NCBI RefSeq assembly: GCF_016907555.1 | Contig: NZ_JAFBCE010000001.1 | Location: 2,914,001-2,978,000, forward strand | DNA length: 64,000 nucleotides | Direction: 5' to 3' | Source of the DNA: Microbacterium laevaniformans | GTDB taxonomy: Bacteria > Actinomycetota > Actinomycetes > Actinomycetales > Microbacteriaceae | Shown: positions 45,165-53,894 of the stretch, in pieces | How positions within the stretch are numbered: position 1 is the first letter of the stretch | Layout: each line of letters starts with the position of its first letter | Program-made: the position numbers and the translations under genes | Notes under the pieces: model-generated | Seen by the model: only the letters and a program-made list of their open reading frames with translations | What the model was told of the DNA's origin: nothing | Database searches by the model: none

Positions 45165-45506
45165 TCAGGATGCTTCGGCTCGCACCGACGCGTCCCAACG
45201 CCGGTGCGGTTCGCTTCCCAGCAGGCGCCACACCGCCCGCGTCAGTGGCGGATACTGCAGCGCGATCTGTCGCAGCACGCGGTAGTTGCGCGACGCGGTG
45301 GGCTTGTTGCCACCGTCGGAAGCGATGTTCTCCGCTCGCAGCGTGAGCACGACCAGCTCGTCGACCGACGGCAGATCTTCCATGAAGTCCCACGGGTCCT
45401 CGCCGTCGCGGATGCGCTCCTCGACGAGCACAGCCAGCTCGTCCGCCGCTTCGGCGCGCAACAGCTCCAGGCTGGCGCGACGCGGGAGCGAGGGGTCGTC
45501 TTTCAC
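45165..45506 (-). CDS. Small acidic protein of unknown function, trxA-parB linked
   Basis: 113 residues. No motif recognised; the sequence is helix-rich (LELLRAEAADELAVLVEERI; MEDLPSVDELVVLTLRAENI; NYRVLRQIALQYPPLTRAVW). It lies 9 bases beyond the parB stop on the same strand, so it is probably co-transcribed with parAB. The codon usage is like that of neighbouring real genes. Confidence 0.75.
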   Translation of the reverse strand: MKDDPSLPRRASLELLRAEAADELAVLVEERIRDGEDPWDFMEDLPSVDELVVLTLRAENIASDGGNKPTASRNYRVLRQIALQYPPLTRAVWRLLGSEPHRRWDASVRAEAS

Positions 45507-45515
45507 CCCTCCAGC

Positions 45516-46547
45516 CTACGCGCCGCTTGCGGCGCCGTACCCGTCCTCGCCGAGCTCACCGAGGATGCGGTTGAGATCCTGAACGGTGGCGAAATCAATG
45601 TTGATCTGGCCTTTTCTTGCCGTCAACGTGATCTTCACCTTCGTGTTGAGACGGTCACCGAGGCGCTCGGCGACGTCGTCGAGGTGCGCACGTCGCGCCC
45701 CCGCCTTGGGCGCGATCCGACGTGAGCCCGCGTCCGCGATGCCCTTCGCGACGGCTTCCGCGGCACGCACGGAGAGATCCTCGTTGATGATCTTGTCGGA
45801 CAGTCGCTGCATCGCGTCGGCGTCATCCAGCGAGAGGATCGCGCGTGCGTGACCTGCGCTGATGACGCCCGCCGCGACGCGCTGCTGCACCGGCATGGGC
45901 AACTTCAAGAGTCGGATCGTGTTGCTGATCTGCGGCCGCGACCGACCGATGCGCGTCGCCAGCTGCTCCTGCGTGATGCCGAAGTCCTCGAGCAACTGGA
46001 GGTACGCCGACGCTTCTTCCAGCGGGTTCAGCTGCGAGCGGTGCAGGTTCTCCAGCAGCGCGTCGCGCAGCAGGTCCTCGTCGGCGGTCTCCCGGACGAT
46101 CGCAGGGATCGACGTCAACCCGGCCTCACGAGAGGCACGCGTGCGACGCTCCCCCATGATGAGCTCGTATCTGCCCTCGTCGTTGAGACGGACGACGACC
46201 GGCTGCAGCACTCCGAACTCGCGGACGCTGTGCACCAGCTCCGCGAGATCGTCGGGATCGAAGTTCGTGCGCGGCTGGCGGGGGTTGGGAACGATGTCGT
46301 TCGGGTCGATCGTGATCAGTCGCGCCCCCGGCACCGCCACGAGCTCGGCTTCGTCACCCACGGCGGATGCCGCGGCATCCGAGTCTGCGACACCGGAGAC
46401 CTGTGCATCGCGCGACTCGACGGTCGCGGCCGCAGCCGCGGCAGATGACGCACCGGGGAAGAAGACGTCGACGGGACGCGCCTCTGCACTGTCACCGGTG
46501 GGGATGAGTGCGCCGATTCCGCGGCCGAGACCGGTACGTTTCGCCAT
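45516..46547 (-). CDS. parB: Chromosome-partitioning protein ParB
   Basis: 343 residues, ATG overlapping the parA stop (ATGA). ParB CTPase/nuclease-like domain (DIVPNPRQPRTNFDPDDLAE; GERRTRAS), central HTH (DFGITQEQLATRIGRSRPQI) and C-terminal dimerisation helix (EDLSVRAAEAVAKGI then the end). It loads on parS sites (six found within 1.6 kb of parA) and spreads as a CTP clamp to organise the origin. Confidence 0.97.
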   Translation of the reverse strand: MAKRTGLGRGIGALIPTGDSAEARPVDVFFPGASSAAAAAATVESRDAQVSGVADSDAAASAVGDEAELVAVPGARLITIDPNDIVPNPRQPRTNFDPDDLAELVHSVREFGVLQPVVVRLNDEGRYELIMGERRTRASREAGLTSIPAIVRETADEDLLRDALLENLHRSQLNPLEEASAYLQLLEDFGITQEQLATRIGRSRPQISNTIRLLKLPMPVQQRVAAGVISAGHARAILSLDDADAMQRLSDKIINEDLSVRAAEAVAKGIADAGSRRIAPKAGARRAHLDDVAERLGDRLNTKVKITLTARKGQINIDFATVQDLNRILGELGEDGYGAASGA

Positions 46548-47485
46548 CAGGAGTTCTCCTCGTTCGCGGGGGCGCGCTGAGCGCGTTGGACCAGTTCTAC
46601 CGCCGCTTCGCGATACGACACGGCACCGGCCGACTGGCCGTCGTACGCGATGACCGTCTGTCCGAAGCTCGGAGCCTCCGAGACGCGCACCGAGCGGGGA
46701 ATGACCGTCCGCAGCACCTCCCGCGGAAAGTGCTGGCGCACCTCATCGGCGACCTGCTGAGCAAGGCGCGTGCGGCCGTCGTACATCGTCAGAAGGATCG
46801 TCGAAAGGTGCAGGCGGGGGTTCAGGTGCTTCTGGATCATGCGGACACTCCCCAGAAGCTGGCTCAGACCCTCGAGCGCGTAGTACTCGCACTGAATGGG
46901 GATCAGCAGCTCGCTCGCGGCGGTGAAGGCATTGATGGTGAGCAGTCCCAGCGAGGGGGGGCAGTCGATGAGGACGATGTCGATGCGTTCCGACGTGGTG
47001 GCGAGGAAATCGTCGAGCGCCGTGCGCAGGCGGTGCTCGCGCGCCACCTGCGACACGAGTTCGATCTCTGCTCCGGCGAGGTGGATCGTGCTGGGAGCGC
47101 ACAGCAGATTCGGTGACTCCGGGCTGACCTGGATGATGTCAGCGAGGGGGAACTCGTCGATGAGCACGTCGTAGACGCTGGGGATGTCGGCGGAGTGTGG
47201 CACACCCAGCGCGGTGGACGCGTTTCCCTGCGGGTCGAGATCGATCACCAGAACACGCGCTCCGAGCGATGCCAGCGCGGCCGCGAGGTTCACGGTGGTC
47301 GTCGTCTTTCCGACGCCACCCTTCTGGTTCGATACCGTGAAGACACGCGTGGCGCCCGTGAACTCGACGTCGACGGCATCCAACGCCTTCCGGCGCGACG
47401 TGAGGTCGGCGAGTTCGCGAGCGATCGGGCTGTCGTCGATGGAGAAGGGTGCGGGTGCGGTCGCGTTCTCCGATTCCGGCACCAT
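46547..47485 (-). CDS. parA: Chromosome-partitioning ATPase ParA
   Basis: 312 residues from ATG 47485; upstream in-frame codons include a parS site and are rejected. Deviant Walker A KGGVGKTTTTVNLA, LVIDLDPQGNASTALG, Walker B DIVLIDCPPSLG. Drives segregation of ParB-bound origins and, in actinobacteria, interacts with polar proteins. Operon with parB. Confidence 0.97.
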   Translation of the reverse strand: MVPESENATAPAPFSIDDSPIARELADLTSRRKALDAVDVEFTGATRVFTVSNQKGGVGKTTTTVNLAAALASLGARVLVIDLDPQGNASTALGVPHSADIPSVYDVLIDEFPLADIIQVSPESPNLLCAPSTIHLAGAEIELVSQVAREHRLRTALDDFLATTSERIDIVLIDCPPSLGLLTINAFTAASELLIPIQCEYYALEGLSQLLGSVRMIQKHLNPRLHLSTILLTMYDGRTRLAQQVADEVRQHFPREVLRTVIPRSVRVSEAPSFGQTVIAYDGQSAGAVSYREAAVELVQRAQRAPANEENS

Positions 47486-47562
47486 CAACTCCTGTCTTTT
47501 CGGGACTCCTCTACTGTAGTCGAGGCGTCCGACGTGTCGGTCCCCGCGGGCCTCATCCGAGC

Positions 47563-47578
47563 TTGTTTCACGTGAAAC
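47563..47578. promoter_or_regulatory. parS site
   Basis: TGTTTCACGTGAAACG: 15 of 16 bases match the consensus. It lies 78 bases upstream of parA. Confidence 0.9.
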
Positions 47579-47650
47579 GAAGGGCTGCGCGTGACGTGGG
47601 TGCTGTTCGGCGTACAGCGGGCACTGCGCTGACACCACGCCGTCTCGTTG

Positions 47651-47666
47651 TGTTTCCCGTGAAACG
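47651..47666. promoter_or_regulatory. parS-like site, two mismatches
   Basis: TGTTTCCCGTGAAACG differs from the consensus at two positions, one in the central CACGTG core. Confidence 0.7.
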
Positions 47667-47819
47667 GTGGCGTCTACTCACGGCCCACCGGAACTCGGGC
47701 ATGCGCGCGTTTCGGGGAACGCGCGCCCGCGGCTTCTGAGACGAGACGCGAGCGCGACCCGTTCGACGCGGACAGTCTGCACGTCCACCTGCGCAGCGGT
47801 CCTCAGGTAACCACGCTCA

Positions 47820-47835
47820 TGTTTCACGTGAAACC
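47820..47835. promoter_or_regulatory. parS site
   Basis: TGTTTCACGTGAAACC: one mismatch, at the last base. Confidence 0.9.
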
Positions 47836-48197
47836 GATGTGAGACAACGTGCGGCGGGTCCGATGTGCCGACGAGTCCGGAACCGTGGGAACGCGTTACA
47901 CCATCAGGCCCTGGGTGTCAGCCCCGTTCGATCGCCCGACCTACTCTCACTCCGCAACGTCGACGCCATCGAGATGCCGGGCTCAATGACGTGCAGGGGG
48001 GATGCCGCGCTCCGTACCCCTGGGGCCGACGTCGGGCCTTGGCGCCGAGGCAGGAATCTCTGGCCGCAGCTCTCACCCGGTCGGCTCGTCATGAGCCGTG
48101 CGACGACAGAGCTCGTCGAACCCCAGCAGGCCTCCCGACGAAGTCGCCCGGGTATCGCCCACATGATGACGCCGACGGTGACCATCGCCACCACCCA

Positions 48198-48223
48198 ACG
48201 GTGATCGGCATGCCGATCACCGT
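48198..48223. repeat. 26-bp perfect palindrome
   Basis: Each strand reads ACGGTGATCGGCA then its exact complement, with no spacer. It lies between the third and fourth parS sites in the gene-free stretch. Possible roles are a protein-binding site for a large dimer or tetramer, or a cruciform. It is not parS-like. Confidence 0.75.
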
Positions 48224-48399
48224 CCCGATTGCGCCTCACCCGGGGATCCCGCGCGTACACCCCGGCGTGGGGGCCTCATCGTGCGCGCGAACCCGTATGC
48301 ACGCGAAACCGGCGTGTGCAGGATGTATCGCATCGGCGACGCGAGCACCCGTCGTCGTCCAGGCGGCACCGTCCGAAGAAGACCAGCTCAGTGCGTCGA

Positions 48400-48415
48400 T
48401 GCTTCACGTGAGACG
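48400..48415. promoter_or_regulatory. parS-like site, weaker
   Basis: TGCTTCACGTGAGACG keeps the CACGTGA core with changes at three positions. Probably a lower-affinity ParB site. Confidence 0.6.
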
Positions 48416-48449
48416 ATCACCACGCCGTCACGGGCAGATCCCGCGCGGG

Positions 48450-48465
48450 TGTTTCACGTGAAACA
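48450..48465. promoter_or_regulatory. parS site, exact consensus
   Basis: TGTTTCACGTGAAACA is the full 16-bp palindromic consensus; likely the strongest ParB nucleation site of the cluster. It lies 24 bases beyond the rsmG stop. Confidence 0.95.
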
Positions 48466-48489
48466 GTAGCGCCGAACAGTGTGCAATAC

Positions 48490-49143
48490 TCACGCAGCCC
48501 GTGTCGCGCGAAGGACGCGGGTGGGCTCAGCGATGATCCCCTCGCCGACCGTCTCAACGCGCACATCGGTCAGCTTGTAGCGACGAATCACCTTCTCCGC
48601 GGCCGCGATCTCATTCTCCGCATTGGCGCCCTTGAGCAGCACGAGTTCGCCCCCCGAGCGCAACAGGGGAGCGGTCAGCGGGATCAGTGTGCGCAGCGCG
48701 CTCACCGCACGCGCCGTCACGGCGTCGAGAACGGGCCCACCGGTCCACTGCTCACCACGCGCGCGCACCACCTCGACATTGTCCAGACGGAGCTGCGTTG
48801 TCTGTTCCTCGAGCCACGCCACGCGTCGCTCCATAGGCTCAACAAGCACCCACTGCACATCCGGGCGCGCAATAGCGAGCACCAGACCCGGAAGGCCGGC
48901 CCCCGACCCCACATCCGCCACGCGTCCACCGGCCGGGAAGAGCGGCGCTGCAATCGCGGAATTGAGGATGTGGCGGTTCCACAGCCGAGGAGGTTCGAGC
49001 GGACCGATCAGCCCGCGCTCTTCGCCGTGTGCCGCAAGGGCGGCCGCGAATTGGCGGGCGAGGGGGAGTCGGTCGCCGAACACGACGAGAGCAGACGCTG
49101 GTTCTGTCTCGACCCCGGTTGTTTCACGTGAAACGTCGTCCAT
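48490..49143 (-). CDS. rsmG: 16S rRNA (guanine-527-N7) methyltransferase RsmG
   Basis: 217 residues. GidB signature: LWNRHILNSAIAAPLFPAGG, SAM motif VADVGSGAGLPGLVLAI, VLVEPMERRVAWLEE. The start ATG is supported by a parS site that encodes residues DVSRET (codons 3-8), an arrangement I know from other bacteria where parS is embedded in rsmG. Confidence 0.96.
   Translation of the reverse strand: MDDVSRETTGVETEPASALVVFGDRLPLARQFAAALAAHGEERGLIGPLEPPRLWNRHILNSAIAAPLFPAGGRVADVGSGAGLPGLVLAIARPDVQWVLVEPMERRVAWLEEQTTQLRLDNVEVVRARGEQWTGGPVLDAVTARAVSALRTLIPLTAPLLRSGGELVLLKGANAENEIAAAEKVIRRYKLTDVRVETVGEGIIAEPTRVLRATRAA
49120..49135. promoter_or_regulatory. parS site inside the rsmG 5' end
   Basis: TGTTTCACGTGAAACG overlaps codons 3-8 of rsmG and is the site nearest to dnaA. 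ParB binding here must coexist with transcription of the gene. Confidence 0.92.
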
Positions 49144-49148
49144 GGGTG

Positions 49149-49655
49149 TCAGGCGCGACGGATCACCGTGTGACGGTCGGCGCCGTCGCCGTACGACTCG
49201 GACACCAAGCCCCGGTCAGCGACGATGTCATGCACGAGCTTTCGTTCGTAGCTCGTCATCGCCGGAAGCGATGCCTGGGACGCACCCTCGTCCAGTCGCG
49301 CGATGGCACGATCGACGAGCTTTTCCAGTTGGCGCTGGCGTGCGTCACGAGAACCGCCGACGTCGAGAATCAGCCGCGAGAAGCGACCGGTCTTCGCCTG
49401 CACAGCAATGCGCACGAGCTCCTGCAGCGCCTGCACCGTGTCAGGCTCCGAGAGCAACCGCAGCGCGTCGGCATCATCGTTCTCGACCGACACATACGCA
49501 CGGCCGGCACGCACATCGAGTGCCAGGTCACCATCGATGTCAGCGATGTCGAGAAGTGCCTCCAGGTAGTCGGCCGCGATGTCGCCTTCCTGCTCGAGTT
49601 GCTCGGTGGTCGCGGCGGGACGCTCGGCGGCGTCACTCTCGGAAGTAGTGCTCAT
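49149..49655 (-). CDS. khpB: R3H/KH RNA-binding protein KhpB (Jag)
   Basis: 168 residues from ATG 49655. The KH-type region (TVQALQELVRIAVQAKTGRF, SRLILDVGG) is followed by an R3H domain (ASLPAMTSYERKLVHDIVAD, RGLVSESYG). The N-terminal Jag domain is absent, as usual in actinobacteria. Binds RNA, affecting cell envelope genes. Located in the conserved yidC-khpB-rsmG order. Confidence 0.94.
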   Translation of the reverse strand: MSTTSESDAAERPAATTEQLEQEGDIAADYLEALLDIADIDGDLALDVRAGRAYVSVENDDADALRLLSEPDTVQALQELVRIAVQAKTGRFSRLILDVGGSRDARQRQLEKLVDRAIARLDEGASQASLPAMTSYERKLVHDIVADRGLVSESYGDGADRHTVIRRA

Positions 49656-49681
49656 GAGGGTCCTCGGAATTGACGATTCGA

Positions 49682-50809
49682 TCAAGAATCGGTGGTGGGC
49701 TTGTTCTTCGGCTGCTGCGACTGCTTCTTCGCTCGCTGCTTGCTCACCGGCTGCTGCCGCTTGGGAGCTTCAGCCTTCGCCTTCTGCGCCTCTTCGTAGA
49801 GGCGCTGCTGTTCGGCCTGGTACTTCTCCAGCGGCACGATCTTTCCCTGTGCGTCGATGGCCTTGCCCTTGCGCGCAAGGCGCTCTTCGCGAGCCTTGGC
49901 CGCCTCGGAACCGGGCGTGGGGAGGTTTCGAATCACGAGGAACTGCTGCACCATGGTCCAGATGTTCGAGGTGAACCAGTAGAGCACCACGCCCAGCGGG
50001 AAGAAGATGCCCGAGAAGATGAAGGCGAGCGGCAGGATGTAGAGCATGATGCGCTGCATCTGGTAGGCCTGGCCGGTCTTGGCCTCGGGGGAGAGGTTCT
50101 TCGAGATGATCTGCAGCTGAGTGATGAACTGCGACGCGATCATCAGCACCACGAGGACGATCAGGATCGCGACCGTTGCTTCCCAGCCGGACGGCTTCTG
50201 ATTGATGGCCTCGACCAGGCTGGTGTGCAGCGGCGCGACACCGAAGAGTTTCGCCTCGTAGAACTGCCACGTGAGGTCCTTGCTCAGAAGCCCCACGCCT
50301 CCCACGCCCCATTCGGCGTGCTTCTTCACATCGCTGAGCGTGTAGAACATGCCGAGCAGGATGGGCATCTGCACCAGCAACGGCAGACAGCTCGACACGG
50401 GCGTCGTGCCGTGCTTCTTGTACAACGCCATCGTCTCGCGGCTCATCGCCTCACGGGAGAGCTGATCCTTCTTGCCGCGGTACTTCTCCTGAACTTTTCG
50501 CAGTTCAGGAGCGATTTCCATCATCTTGCGCTGACTCTTGATCTGACGCACGAAGAGAGGGATGAGGGCGCTACGGACGACGATCACGAGGCCCATGATC
50601 GAGAGCACCCACGTGAGTCCGGCGTCGGCCTGGAGGCCGAGCGAGGTGAAGATCCAGTGCCAGAACACCAGGATCGCCTCGACGATCCACTTGAACGGCC
50701 ACATGATGGTGCTGAAGAAGTCGAGGCTCGACGACGGCGCCGGCGTGGTCGGCGTCGGCACGACGGGGGTCGGTGTCGCCGCGGCGGCGGCGTACAGAAG
50801 ATCCAGCAC
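49682..50809 (-). CDS. yidC: Membrane protein insertase YidC
   Basis: 375 residues. Five membrane segments with LSIMGLVIVVRSALIPLFVR and the conserved Arg in the groove, PVSSCLPLLVQMPILLGMFY, and GIFFPLGVVLYWFTSNIWTM. The C-terminal tail is basic (Lys/Gln-rich; KKQSQQPKN), used in ribosome contact. N-terminus begins MLDLLYAAAAATPTPVV with a possible signal-like segment. Inserts membrane proteins with or without SecYEG. Confidence 0.96.
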   Translation of the reverse strand: MLDLLYAAAAATPTPVVPTPTTPAPSSSLDFFSTIMWPFKWIVEAILVFWHWIFTSLGLQADAGLTWVLSIMGLVIVVRSALIPLFVRQIKSQRKMMEIAPELRKVQEKYRGKKDQLSREAMSRETMALYKKHGTTPVSSCLPLLVQMPILLGMFYTLSDVKKHAEWGVGGVGLLSKDLTWQFYEAKLFGVAPLHTSLVEAINQKPSGWEATVAILIVLVVLMIASQFITQLQIISKNLSPEAKTGQAYQMQRIMLYILPLAFIFSGIFFPLGVVLYWFTSNIWTMVQQFLVIRNLPTPGSEAAKAREERLARKGKAIDAQGKIVPLEKYQAEQQRLYEEAQKAKAEAPKRQQPVSKQRAKKQSQQPKNKPTTDS

Positions 50810-50812
50810 GGA

Positions 50813-51199
50813 TCAGTCCTTTCTCGGCGACGCGTCGGGCGACGCCTCACCTGTGGATGGCACGACGAAACCGAACCGGGTCAGCTCGTGTCGAAAGTTC
50901 TCGTGCAAGGGCACATCATCGATTCCACCATGAGCCCACGGGTGACAGCGTGCGAGGCGGGCGGCCGTGAGGGCCGAGCCCTTGACGAGACCATGCTGCT
51001 GCACCGCTCCGACCGCATAGGCAGAGCAGGAAGGGTAATACTTGCAGACGTCGCCGTACAGGTGGGAGATCGTCGCGCGATAGCCGTGCAGAAGAACGAG
51101 GCCGGCATTGCGCGGCAACAGGGGGATGGACGCCAGTACACCGGATGCCGTGAGGTGTCCGGTGCCGAGCGAGTACGAGGGCAGCGTCGTCGTACTCAC
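50813..51199 (-). CDS. yidD: Membrane insertion efficiency factor YidD
   Basis: 128 residues from GTG 51199, overlapping the rnpA stop (GTGA). YidD core: LLHGYRATISHLYGDVCKYY, PSCSAYAVGAVQQHG, RLARCHPWAHGG. The N-terminal ~25 residues and the C-terminal tail (FVVPSTGEASPDASP) extend beyond the usual core. Lies 3 bases before yidC. Confidence 0.93.
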   Translation of the reverse strand: MSTTTLPSYSLGTGHLTASGVLASIPLLPRNAGLVLLHGYRATISHLYGDVCKYYPSCSAYAVGAVQQHGLVKGSALTAARLARCHPWAHGGIDDVPLHENFRHELTRFGFVVPSTGEASPDASPRKD

Positions 51200-51534
51200 G
51201 CGCCGGCCCGTCGTGCCAGGCATCGGGTGACCTCGTCGCGAAGCTGCGCGAAATCCGCGGTCGCGGCACTCGGAAGCGCGCGGATGACGACGTCCGCACC
51301 GGGGCGGACATCGTCCATCGCCTGTGCACACACGGCCTTCAGGCGTCGACGAACGGTGTTGCGGATGACAGCGCCGCCCACCTGCTTGCTCACGATGAAG
51401 CCGAAGCGCGGCGGGCGGTCCTCCGTCGACGTCGTCACATACGTCACGGCGTGCGGCGCGGCACAGCGGACACCCCTGCGGACGACGGTCTTGTACTCCG
51501 CCCCGCGGGTGATGCGGTTCCCGCGCGCCAGCAC
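51196..51534 (-). CDS. rnpA: Ribonuclease P protein component
   Basis: 112 residues from GTG 51534, just 10 bases beyond the rpmH stop. RnpA motifs: NRITRGAEYKTVVRRGVR, GFIVSKQVGGAVIRNTVRRR (RNR motif). Protein subunit that helps mature tRNA 5' ends. Confidence 0.95.
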   Translation of the reverse strand: MLARGNRITRGAEYKTVVRRGVRCAAPHAVTYVTTSTEDRPPRFGFIVSKQVGGAVIRNTVRRRLKAVCAQAMDDVRPGADVVIRALPSAATADFAQLRDEVTRCLARRAGA

Positions 51535-51544
51535 TTTTGTCGGA

Positions 51545-51682
51545 TCAGGCGGAAAGCTCGGTGCGACCCTTGGCGCGGCGCGCCGACAGGATCGAACGAC
51601 CGGCACGCGTACGCATGCGGGCGCGGAAGCCGTGCTTCTTGGCGCGGCGGCGGTTGTTGGGCTGGAACGTGCGCTTGCTCAT
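51545..51682 (-). CDS. rpmH: 50S ribosomal protein bL34
   Basis: 45 residues: [20 protein letters not shown] followed by [19 protein letters not shown], the universal bL34 sequence. First gene of the rpmH-rnpA-yidD-yidC series, divergent from dnaA. Confidence 0.98.
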   Translation of the reverse strand: MSKRTFQPNNRRRAKKHGFRARMRTRAGRSILSARRAKGRTELSA

Positions 51683-51843
51683 GAGGATCACTCCGGATCG
51701 GCGGTCACCCGAACGCTCTAGACCGGGGACACGGGGTACAGGGACTGTCCAAGAGCGTCCGAGGGCGCCCCAGGGCATAAGTCAACCGACTAAGGCTACG
51801 TCGAGAACCACAAGAACTCAAACCGAGCGACCCGGACGGATCA

Positions 51844-51952
51844 TTATCCACCGACTGTGGATAGCGTGTGGTGAAGACACGCGGGCCGGATCTACAGTGG
51901 ATTTTGCTCTTCGCGGGGTCGCTGACTACCGTGACTGCGATAGTTATCCACA
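51844..51952. promoter_or_regulatory. dnaA: DnaA boxes upstream of dnaA
   Basis: TTATCCACC (51844-51852) and TGTGGATAG (51856-51864) form an inverted pair. TTATCCACA (51944-51952) is a perfect box 57 bases before the dnaA start. DnaA autoregulation is known in many bacteria and expected here. The region 51683-52009 holds no gene. Confidence 0.8.
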
Positions 51953-52009
51953 GGTTCGGTCATCGTCGATGTCGCCCTGTCCCGCACCGATCGCACCCCC
52001 GGAGGGGAC

Positions 52010-53428
52010 ATGTCACAGCACGAGATTCCAGATGTCCCTGTCTGGTCCGCCGTGCTGGAAGAGCTCTCCGGAGACGAGCGCGTCACTCCACAGCTGCAGG
52101 GCTTCATCAATCTCGCCGTCGCCCAGGGCGTCATGAGCGGCACCCTCTATCTGGACGTTCCCAACGACCTCACCGCGGCTCAGCTCAACAAGCGTCTGCG
52201 GGCTCCCATCATGGAGGCTCTGGCTCGCGTGGACGCGGAGCCGGCGGCATCCTCGTTCCGCGTCGTGGTCAACCCCGAGCTCGCCGATGCGCACCTCACG
52301 GTGCCGGTGCCTGTTCAATCCGCCTCCGCGCCGGTGCCCATCGCCCGACCCGCTGCCGAAGACTACGCCGAGACGGCGGCCTCGCCCTCGCGCAATGACA
52401 CGCGCCTGAATCCGAAGTACAGCTTCGACAACTTCGTCATCGGTCAGTCCAACCGCTTCGCGCACGCGGCGGCCGTCGCCGTCGCGGAGGCGCCGGCGAA
52501 GGCGTACAACCCGCTCTTCATCTACGGCGACTCCGGGCTGGGAAAGACCCACCTTCTGCACGCGATCGGCGACTACGCCCTCAGCCTGTACACCGGCATC
52601 CGTGTGCGATACGTCTCCAGCGAAGAGTTCACCAACGACTTCATCAACTCGATCGCCAACAACCGCGGCTCCGCTTTCCAGGCGCGCTACCGCGATGTCG
52701 ACATCCTCCTGATCGACGACATCCAGTTCCTCCAGGGAAAGGCCGAGACGCAGGAGGCCTTCTTCCACACCTTCAACACGCTCCACGACCACGACAAGCA
52801 GGTCGTCATCACGAGCGATGTGCCGCCGCGCCACCTCACCGGCTTCGAAGACCGCATGCGCAGCCGCTTCGAGTGGGGCCTCATCACCGATGTGCAGGCG
52901 CCCGACCTCGAAACCCGCATCGCCATCCTGCGCAAGAAGGCCCAGTCCGAACGCCTTCTGGTGCCTGACGAGGTCCTCGAGTACATCGCCACGAAGGTCT
53001 CGAGCAACATCCGTGAGCTGGAAGGCGCGCTGATCCGGGTGTCTGCGTTCGCGAGCCTGAACCGCTCGACGCTCGATATCTCACTCGCCCAGACCGTCTT
53101 GCGCGACATCGTCGACACCGACGACGCCAACGTCATCTCGCCGACCGACATCATCACGGCGACAGCGCAGTACTTCCGGCTGTCGGTGGACGATCTCTAC
53201 GGTTCCAGTCGATCGCAGTCGATCGCAACGGCACGGCAGATCGCCATGTATCTGTGCCGCGAACGCACGAGCCTCTCGCTCCCCAAGATCGGCCAGCTCT
53301 TCGGCAATCGCGATCACACCACCGTGATGTACGCGTACAAGAAGATCAGCGAGTTGATGAAGGAGCGGCGCTCCATCTACAACCAGGTGTCGGAAATCAC
53401 GACGCAGCTCGGCCGCGTCGGCCGCTGA
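52010..53428 (+). CDS. dnaA: Chromosomal replication initiator DnaA
   Basis: 472 residues. Domain I ([20 protein letters not shown]), linker, AAA+ domain with Walker [19 protein letters not shown], Walker [14 protein letters not shown], and C-terminal DNA-binding domain with signature [15 protein letters not shown]. Shorter than the Streptomyces form because domain II is short. Starts replication at oriC just downstream. Confidence 0.98.
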   Translation: MSQHEIPDVPVWSAVLEELSGDERVTPQLQGFINLAVAQGVMSGTLYLDVPNDLTAAQLNKRLRAPIMEALARVDAEPAASSFRVVVNPELADAHLTVPVPVQSASAPVPIARPAAEDYAETAASPSRNDTRLNPKYSFDNFVIGQSNRFAHAAAVAVAEAPAKAYNPLFIYGDSGLGKTHLLHAIGDYALSLYTGIRVRYVSSEEFTNDFINSIANNRGSAFQARYRDVDILLIDDIQFLQGKAETQEAFFHTFNTLHDHDKQVVITSDVPPRHLTGFEDRMRSRFEWGLITDVQAPDLETRIAILRKKAQSERLLVPDEVLEYIATKVSSNIRELEGALIRVSAFASLNRSTLDISLAQTVLRDIVDTDDANVISPTDIITATAQYFRLSVDDLYGSSRSQSIATARQIAMYLCRERTSLSLPKIGQLFGNRDHTTVMYAYKKISELMKERRSIYNQVSEITTQLGRVGR

Positions 53429-53448
53429 GCGCTCGCTGCGCTGGCCTC

Positions 53449-53486
53449 CGAGAAGACCCCCGGTGTCGTCACCGGGGGTCTTCTCG
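53449..53486 (+). terminator. Strong dnaA terminator hairpin
   Basis: A 17-bp perfect stem (53449-53465 and 53470-53486; CGAGAAGACCCCCGGTG) with the 4-base loop TCGT, 20 bases after dnaA. It separates dnaA transcription from oriC. Confidence 0.88.
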
Positions 53487-53539
53487 CGCAGATCGTCCTT
53501 GACAGGCTCACACAGGCGGCGCCAATATACGCGTTCTGC

Positions 53540-53894
53540 ACAATGTGGACAGGCTGTGGATAACTCGGCATCCCGGTGGACTCTTGTGAGTCGATGACGC
53601 TGTCCTGTGGATGACGTGAGGGCCACAACGGCGACGGAGCTCATGTCGCTCACCGACTCTCCGCAGGCCGCCCACAAGTTACACGCGTGTGGTTTCCCTG
53701 TCGCGACTGGGATCGGTCGAGTTCTCCACAGTTTCCACAGCCGTTAACACCATGACAAAGAACTTCATCTAGGAATCCGATTCGATCACCTCGTCGGTGC
53801 CGACCGTGCGGACTCGGCACGAGGATGCCGGATCAATCCGGTCGGATCGTGGCACTAGCATGGGAGAGCCCTACTCGACGTCAAGGGAGCGCCA
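53540..53894. other. oriC: Replication origin oriC
   Basis: dnaA-dnaN intergenic region, the usual origin place. A perfect DnaA box TGTGGATAA (53555-53563), near copies TGTGGACAG (53544-53552), TGTGGATGA (53606-53614), TTCTCCACA (53722-53730) and GTTTCCACA (53731-53739) occur in both orientations. The stretch GTTAACACCATGACAAAG and beyond (53743-53780) is the least GC-rich part and could be the unwinding element. The dnaN promoter (TAGCAT at 53858-53863) lies at the right edge. Confidence 0.85.

Larger units (their letters stand above)
47486..48489. other. Gene-free kilobase with parS sites
   Basis: About 1 kb separates parA and rsmG, which are transcribed in the same direction with parA downstream. 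I see no convincing gene; several open frames exist but are Arg/Pro-rich and lack start signals. The stretch contains five of the six parS sites and the 26-bp palindrome at 48198-48223. The longest minus frame (47904-48260) has one membrane-like segment (WVVAMVTVGVIMWAI) but no other support. Confidence 0.7.

Noticed and set aside
47839..48461. Several overlapping open frames between parA and rsmG
   Set aside because: Arg/Pro-rich translations, no start signals, and interrupted by parS sites and a long palindrome.
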